Source of the DNA: Miscanthus floridulus
Taxonomy: Eukaryota > Streptophyta > Magnoliopsida > Poales > Poaceae
Direction: 5' to 3'
Assembly: GCF_019320115.1 (NCBI RefSeq)
Contig: NC_089581.1
Location: 72,027,155 to 72,091,154 of the forward strand
Length of the DNA stretch: 64,000 bases
In this document: positions 57,676-64,000 of the stretch, piece after piece
How the letters are laid out: every line of letters begins with the position of its first letter
How positions within the stretch are numbered: position 1 is the stretch's first letter
The notes under the pieces: generated by a model
Told to the model about the DNA's origin: nothing
Databases searched by the model: none
Seen by the model: only the letters and a program-made list of their open reading frames with translations
Position numbers and translations under genes: made by a program

Positions 57676-58977
57676 TTGGTGGCTACGGTTCCGACGTCGA
57701 GCACCATTGAGCCACCTACGACCACGCATGAGCCCGACTGGAGAGAACCTTTCATCAAGTACCTGACAGATGGCAGCGGTTACACTGATCGGACAGAAAA
57801 TGAGTGCCTGATGCGTCGCAGTAAGCAGTATCTACTCGTCGATGGCAAGTTATGGCGCAAGAACGCAAAGGAGGAAATCTTGATGAAATGTATAACCTGG
57901 GAGGATGGCAAACATCTCCTAGACCAAATCCACTCCAGCTCCTACGGCAATCACGCGGCCTTGAGAACACTGGTCGGCAAGGCTTTCTGAGCAAGGTTCT
58001 ATTGGCCGTCAGCGGTAGCTAATGTAGAGAAGCTAGTCTGGCACTATGAGGGTTGTCAGTTCTTCACCAAGAGAATCCACGTACCAGCACAAGAGATCCA
58101 GACAATACCAGCCTCTTGGCCCTTCGCATGCTGGGGACTGGATATGATCGGGCCCTTCAAACCGACTCCTGGGAAATTTACATGTGTCTTTGTGCTGATC
58201 GACAAATTTTCTAAGTGGATAGAGTACATGCCTCTGGTATAGGCATCCTCAGAAAAGGCTGTTACGTTCCTTGACCAGGTCATCCACCGCTTCGGCATAC
58301 CCAACAGCATCATCACTAATCTGGGTACTCAGTTCACCGGGAATGCTTTTTGGGACTTCTATGATGAAAGGAGCATAGTAGTAAAATACATCTCGGTGGC
58401 GCACCCTAGAGCTAATGGACAGGTCGAGCGGGCAAACGGTATGATTTTGGACGCATTAAAGAAGAGGATGTATAGAGAAAATGACAAAGCTCCCGGAAGA
58501 TGGCTCAAAGAGTTACCAGCCGTGGTCTGGGGCCCCAGAACTCAGCCCAGTCGTAACACCGACGTCTCACCATACTTTATGGTTTACGGCCCCGAGGCAG
58601 TCCTCCCAGCAGATATAGCTTTTAGATCAGCATGGGTAGAGAACTTCGATGAAGGCAAGGTCAATGAAGTACGGGAGCTAGAAGTGAATAGTGCAGAAGA
58701 GAAGCGGCTCGATTCTTGCATACGTACAGCCAAATACCTTGCTGTTTTGCGCAGGTACTACAACAAGAACGTTAAAGAGTGGTTCTTTGTGGTCGGGGAC
58801 CTAGTCCTGAAGTGGAAGATGAATTAGGCTGGTGTCCATAAACTCGCAACCCCATGGGAGGGGCCCTTCATAATCAAGGAAGTCACACGACCAACATCTT
58901 ACAGGTTAGCTCACCTGGACGGTACGGACATACCAAATTCATGGCACATCGACAAGCTTAGACGTTTCTATGCTTAA
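57676..58977 (+). pseudogene. pol: integrase of element E
   Basis: Same frame as the RNase H. Zinc-binding region: HSSSYGNHAALRTLVGKAF, a TGA, then YEGCQFFTKR where Tyr stands for the first Cys of the pair. Catalytic core: ACWGLDMIGPFKP keeps the first Asp; SIITNLGTQFTGNAF has Asn for the second Asp; NGQVERANGMILDALKKRMY keeps Glu. The end has EGPFIIKEVTRPTSYRLAHL and SWHIDKLRRFYA with stop at 58977. TAGs at 58240 and 58825. Inactive. Confidence 0.88.
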
Positions 58978-59531
58978 CTACTAAGATATGTACTCCTCTT
59001 GTACTTTTGATTTAATTCAATAAAGCTATTATGATTTCTCCGACCACTATGATTGTGTCACTTCGAATTTTACGGTTATTCTAACTTAGCCAGCCAAAGC
59101 CGACCACCATTCCTTCATGGGTTTTTGGAGCAGGCCCTGTCTCTGGTTCCTCTCAATGCATGCATGGGATCCGCTCTCTACACTATGGGTGATCGGCAGG
59201 TCCCCCCGAGTTTGACTTGTTCACGTCTACGTGTGCACAGGTCACGCACCTCACACTCCGACCACATGCCAAATCAGGGTCGTACAAACTTTTTAGGATG
59301 ACGTGTCGAGTAAACTAGTACAACTAAACAGAACGCTAACATGTTCTCACTTAGTTACGCCAACACGAGTTTCAAGCTTAAATACGTTTTATACAAAACA
59401 AATAAGCTTATAATGATATACAATTACGTTATTACAAGCTTGCCCGAAGAGGTACAAGTTTAAAATAACACAACTACATCCTTCTTCTATAGCTCTAGCC
59501 TATCCTGTTGGCTGGTCGGGGCACGCGGCAC
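58978..59531. other. non-coding stretch between E's pol and its antisense gene
   Basis: No ORF of note. aataaag shortly after pol (about 59018) could serve polyadenylation. The segment contains four CCGACCA/TGGTCGG motifs. Confidence 0.5.
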
Positions 59532-61220
59532 CTACTGCTCGCTGCTTCCGACATCCCGCTCGAGTCTCGGGGACTCTTGTACTAGTCGAGCTGAAGAGGA
59601 TGGCCTCGCCGATGCCTGGCTGGTCAAGACTGAAGGCTTCACCGGTTGGCTCACCACTGATGGCGTTTCCAGCTGGCTTGTTGATGGCGTACCCTGTACA
59701 GGTGCTGTCGCACCTCCACACAGGTTAATGTCGCCAATTATCTTTGAGGATAGGTCCAGCTGGGTCATCCGAAGCTCCTCAGCCTTGTTTGGATTTACCT
59801 CCTTTGGGTACCCAGCCTCCAGGCGCTTGAGATCGATCAGGGGGTAGTAGGCACGCACCATGCTTAGCACATGTGCGCCTGTGTACTCACCCGCCTCCTT
59901 CATGAACTCTTGGAACCATTCCCATGCCTTTTGGCATCTCTCGACCAGTCCGAGCTGCGGCGTCCTTGGCGTTTCCTCTGTAAGCGCTGGGTCGATAAGG
60001 TTGAGGACGGGCAAAATGCCAGTTGCCACTTCTTGGCACCGGTTCTTCCATGTGTCCCGATCCTCAATGATTTCTAGGCATCACGCCTTCCAGCCATCAC
60101 GATCTTTCATCACGGTTTCCAGATGCTTCTTGGCATTGACTTTCAAAACTACAAACCGCACAAGATATTAAAATGTCACGTCATGACAAGATAACATGGG
60201 CAGCAGAATGAGCAAGGTGGTCTGGAACACTTACTTTTTAGCTCCTCCTTCATCTTGGTTGTGTGGTCCCGGAGTTGCGACTAGTCGTGCGCCAGTTTCT
60301 TGTTTCCTCCTTTAGGCGACCACACTCTACGGCCACATGGCTATTCTCCTCTTGGAGACAGACTACTTCGGCTTCTAAGTCTGCACTATAGCTGTTACTA
60401 CCAACAATGCAACAACACGTGTCATGCACTAGCTGTGATAAAGTGACAACTTACTTATTTTTTCCTACTCTTTGTTACTGAGCTGGACGACCAGGTTCTG
60501 GTTCTGTGCCTCTTGCTCTGTCCTCTCCTGGTCGGTGGCTTCAAGTTGGTGGCGCAAGCATTCCACCTCGGCCACTAGTTCTCTATTGCTTACTGTGATC
60601 CCCTCAATCTGGTCGAAGCACTTCTTTCGGTACCTTGCGGTCTTCATCAAGTCCTGCATGTAAAAAAGCTAAGTCAGACAGTTTGACTGGATAGCAGGAT
60701 CAAGTGGTCAAGCCAAACATACTTGGACTTCCGTCACTAGATATTTTGCCGCTCGTTCAACTTTCATGGTCTCTTCGACCTCTGGGATTTCCTCATGCAT
60801 AACCCATTGGTCGTTCCGCCAGCGCGACACATATACATGTTATCGCTTGTCCTGGGGACGGCCCAGGACCTCTTCTACTTCGTCCTCTTCGGCTTCTTGT
60901 TCAGGTAGCGGTGTTGGTCTAGAGTTTGCAGTCTCTGCGATCACTATGGCTTTCCCACGGGCCGTAGTATCGGCAAACGTGCTCTATGCCACCTCCGGCT
61001 GCTGCTCCTCGGCTTGGTCTGATACCCTTGGCGCCGAAGTATCTTCCTCAGTAGGGTTAGTGCTCGGAGCACTTGTACTTGGCTCGGCTCTCCTCTCGAC
61101 CAGCTGCTCGGGGACTGTTGTCTGGCCGCTCATCTGCTGAGTCTCCGGCGGACTTTCTGCTATAGGTTCTTCCATAGCCGTCTGCTGGGCAGTTCTCTCC
61201 GCCATTGCTGGCAGAGCCAT
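59532..61220 (-). pseudogene. antisense spliced gene of element E, coiled-coil protein
   Basis: Minus-strand gene with probable exons 61220-60723, 60653-60455, 60391-60235 and 60148-59532, each bounded by GT-AG. Exon 1 starts MALPAMAERTAQQTAM and is Glu/Ser/Pro-rich, with a TAG and a TAA. Exons 2-3 form a coiled coil (EVECLRHQLEATDQERTEQE, AEVVCLQEENSHVAVECGRL). The last exon has ALTEETPRTPQLGLVERCQK, AWEWFQEFMKEAGEYTGAHV and AYYPLIDLKRLEAGYPKEVN, then a Ser/Thr-rich end. It occupies the place of D's antisense gene. An upstream mobile domain, if any, would lie beyond F. Function unknown. Confidence 0.65.
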
Positions 61221-61221
61221 G

Positions 61222-64000
61222 TGTAACACCTCGGGTGTTTAAATATTAAAAATAGGACATGTCATCATATGCATTGCAAGGCATTGGTCATATTGCAAAC
61301 TTTGATATGCATTCACTAAAACAAGTTTACATTTATGTTATGAGTGTTGAATTGAATTGTTTGAATCAAGTTCAAAAATTTGGTTTGGATTTGGAATTTT
61401 CGAGAAAACCCGGATTTTCAGCATTTAAATTCTACCCTGAAAACTCATTTCAAAATCTAAGCATATTTTGGGGTTGAGCCCAAAAGCAAAAGTGTAGAGC
61501 TTGTCAAGTTATACAAAGTTTATTTTTGGAGTTTTCAAAGTTGTTATGAAAAATTTGAAGTAATTCGAAAAGGCGTAATTTGTTAAATATCCCCTATTTG
61601 AATTAAAAAGTTCATTTCAAAATGTAGGCCGAATTAGGGGTTGGTTATAAAAGAAAAGTTGTAGAACTTTGAATTTTGAACAACTTTTATTTTTGGAGAT
61701 TTTTGAGTTGTTATACAAATTTGGGAGTAATTTGGAATTTAAAATGAATGGCAAATTTGTAATTAAGGTGAACAGTGGCCGCCGCTCTGGCTACACCGCC
61801 GGCGACCTTCGGTTTGCTTCCAGGCGCGTCGTGGCCGCCTGTGGCATCGCGCTGGCATGGGAAAGGGCTCCGTCATGGCTTCCTTGAGCTTCTGAGCCGC
61901 TCTTTAAGGCCGAGACGCCGTCGCCGTCGCCGTCGCTCTTTCTTCTCCTCTGCTTTTGCCGTCGCCACTGCCATAACTCCGGCGAGCTCTCACCATGGCT
62001 TTAGCGCACTCCAGCCGCTGCAAAGCTTGTCATAGCTTCGCCTTGCCCTTGCGCTTTGATTGAGCCCAGCCTAGCTACTGCTACCGGCCGGAATCGCCTT
62101 GTTTGCCGGAACGCCGTCGCGACGTCGGTGCGAGCCGCCGTGACTGTCGTCGTCGTCTACAGAAGCCTCCAACACATCTCGGCTTCATCTAGTTAGCCGC
62201 TCAAGTCATGGTGAGTCTCTTCATGCCTAATCCAGCTCCATCTTGATCAGTTTTGCGCCGTAGTCACCATTCCAGCGTTGCGCCGTCGTGGTCAGCCGTG
62301 TGCGCCGCTGATTGCCGTGGGCAGGCCGGTCGGGGTCATCCCAGGCCACGCCAAGTCCACCTATCGGTGCGGGCGAGTCTGGCGATGATCTTGCGCCACC
62401 TCACCGCCATCTTTACTGCCTTGATCGACCAGCAGCATCGCCGCCGTGTTTCCTGGCGCGGCTCAGCTCGGGGAAGAAGACGATGGACTGTAGTGGCTGT
62501 TGAATGAAAAGTCCGTGATTATTTTAAATAGTGCTGTGATTTGTTATTTTTGTGTAGAATTAAATAGAGCTTTAAAGATTATGAAAATTTTTGTGTGACC
62601 TCTCTAAGATGTAAACTATTTAGGAAAAATATGAAACCATGAAAATCAACAGTTTTTGGATGCTTAAAAATTAGTCCTTTTAATTAAGAAATGCTTGCTG
62701 TGTAATTTTTATAGGCCAAAATAAATATCCAGTGACCATAAAACTTTTATTGTATCTGTTTATTGTTAAAACCTGCCTCCACAAAAAGTTTGGGATTAAT
62801 TTGATGATGTTTAATTATACTCTTATTTATATGTCTTAATTATTAGTTAATAATTGTCAAAATGATAAACATAGATCATGAGATGTCCTGATTGATTTTT
62901 GGAGTTGATTATAGATCATGAAACACCCCACCCCTGCTGTGTCATGGCCAAGTGATTACCTTCTTGATATGTTTAGATTCACCCTTTAATTAATAATTCT
63001 AAATGACTTAGTTAAGAATTTCGTTAGTAAATGCATGTTAATAAACTTGATTGCTTCTTAGATGCAACCTCTTGGGTAAAAAGTAAAAGTTATACATTTC
63101 CTTGTATATTGTTTATACATGTCTTTTCATGATGAAGCTTTAGTTGGTAAGCATGTATAATAAGTGAACCTTTGACTTGTTAGAAGAACGACTAAAAATG
63201 CTTTATGATAATTATTTGTAACTGTACCGCGAAGGAAAGTTGTATTCCAGTTGTTAACTTTTGCATCCATCATCAAGCATCATGTTTCGCATTTCCGCAT
63301 TATGTTAAACATGGCATTGTTACTACGTGTAGTGAACAAAGGTGAACATGTGGTAGTTAATCAAGTTGTGGAGGAAGTTAATCCGTCTGTTGAGGTCGGA
63401 TCGAATACTTGTGGAACATCGTAGGAACCGAACTTTTCCGTCAACGAAGGCAAGCCCCGGATGCATACAACCCTCCCTTGTGTTTTACAAATTAATTTCG
63501 CTTTTGCTTTTCTATACTGCATTAAGTGATTAAGAGGTAAGTAAAAACCTAATTGGTGCATTACCAGCCTTGCTTTTCCATATCTACCTTGATTACCTGT
63601 TTTATTCGTAAATGACTAGTTATGCTTAGTCATGCTTAGTCGGGTGATTACCTGTCACCTGAGAATTTTAAATGGATTTTTGGTTACTTATGTGATCATA
63701 AAATATGAGCATGTGGAGGAATAAATCTAGACCGGGCGGACTAGGTGTGTGTGAGCCACAAGACATGGAGGTCTTGTGAGCGGGTCCTTTCCGCCTGTGT
63801 CGGTTAAGGCCCGTCCGTTGTTGAACTGTGTGCGGTGAGACTTTGTAGTACTAACCACATACTCCGGTAAGCCTTAACTTGGCGATTCTATTATGAGAAT
63901 GGCTACTCGCGCACTGGGAGTGGAGAGATGGCGAGAATAGCATGTACCCACGTGGCAATGGGCTGGATTGGTGGAGTACTATATTCTCGAGTGGCGCGGA
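61222..64000 (+). mobile_element. C-family LTR F, forward orientation, runs off the window
   Basis: Starts TGTAACACCTCGGGTG, matching the reverse complement of C's LTR, and stays collinear to the window end, which corresponds to about position 24535 of C's left LTR. About 0.9 kb of LTR is therefore missing. It could be a 5' LTR or a solo LTR. It contains the GC-rich island (61780-62500), the short acidic ORF with EGKPRMH interrupted by TAG (about 63310-63490) and the inverted repeat (63643-63659). No gene. Confidence 0.85.
63643..63659 (+). promoter_or_regulatory. conserved LTR inverted repeat in F
   Basis: GGTGATTACCTGTCACC preceded by atgcttagtcatgcttagtc; counterpart of the blocks in A, B and C. 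Confidence 0.5.

Larger units (their letters stand above)
52734..61221 (+). mobile_element. Tat-type Ty3/gypsy element E with antisense gene, 3' end displaced by F
   Basis: Forward-strand element inserted in G's RNase H (probable target sequence gtgta before 52734). It has a 468-bp LTR, primer-binding site, gag, a shortened pol with archaeal-type RNase H and integrase, and a spliced antisense gene. F is inserted at 61222, so E's 3' LTR lies outside the window. It is a deletion derivative with nine stop codons in pol, dead for autonomous movement. Confidence 0.88.

Noticed and set aside
1..64000. host protein-coding gene among the elements
   Set aside because: Nearly all larger ORFs with a recognisable pattern fall within retrotransposon gag, pol, ORF1 or antisense genes. 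Remaining frames are short, lie in LTRs or leaders, and lack support.

Overview
The window is repeat-rich plant nuclear DNA made almost entirely of LTR retrotransposons inserted into one another. I see no host gene, tRNA, rRNA or CRISPR array. The mix points to a grass, probably an Andropogoneae relative of sorghum, sugarcane, Miscanthus or maize. It comprises long-LTR Ty3/gypsy chromoviruses, Tat-type gypsy elements with an antisense extra gene, and a Sirevirus (Ty1/copia) with CCGGACG palindromes in its LTR. The species-level guess is inference.

Layout. A Tat-like solo LTR (88-576) is followed by chromovirus A (+ strand; 4.8-kb 5' LTR at 675-5475, ORF1, gag). A is cut inside its gag-protease region at 8931 by chromovirus B of the same family (- strand, 8932 onward). 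B has a 3' LTR at 8932-13821, pol-gag-ORF1 at 13836-19791, and a 5' LTR cut at 23589. That LTR is interrupted by Sirevirus G (- strand), whose 3' LTR lies in two pieces (23590-23662 and 49256-51067) with its RNase H end at 52210-52733. Inside G's LTR sits chromovirus C (- strand, 23663-49250, LTRs about 3.68 kb). Inside C's ORF1 sits Tat-type element D (32607-45019, identical-length 821-bp LTRs, target duplication gtagc). Inside G's RNase H sits Tat-type element E (+ strand, 52734 onward). E's antisense gene is interrupted at 61222 by F, a + strand LTR of the C family that runs off the window. The order is therefore A > B > G > C > D, and G > E > F.

Coding content. C, B and A each carry, in the order 5' LTR - ORF1 - gag - protease - RT - RNase H - integrase - chromodomain, an additional ORF1 before gag encoding a coiled-coil protein with a very acidic tail. 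In C this ORF1 begins with a peptide that lines up residue by residue with the histone H3 tail, keeping K4, R8, K9, S10 and K14. The same element's integrase ends in a chromodomain, so a self-recognition or histone-mimic system is conceivable.

D is the youngest and best-preserved element. It has gag, protease, RT-RNase H, a second archaeal-type RNase H and an integrase on the minus strand. Facing them on the plus strand is a six-exon gene with its own TATA box, a plant-mobile-domain-like N-terminus, a nuclear localisation signal and a coiled coil. The whole of D, LTRs and both coding strands included, is peppered with the short motif ATCGGCA/TGCCGAT. E has a comparable antisense spliced gene and a different over-represented motif (CGACCA/TGGTCG).

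Older elements are decayed. In E all nine pol stop codons are TAG or TGA, mostly at expected CAG or CGA codons, as expected from deamination of methylated cytosine in CHG and CG sites. All motif counts, LTR comparisons and domain calls were made by eye.
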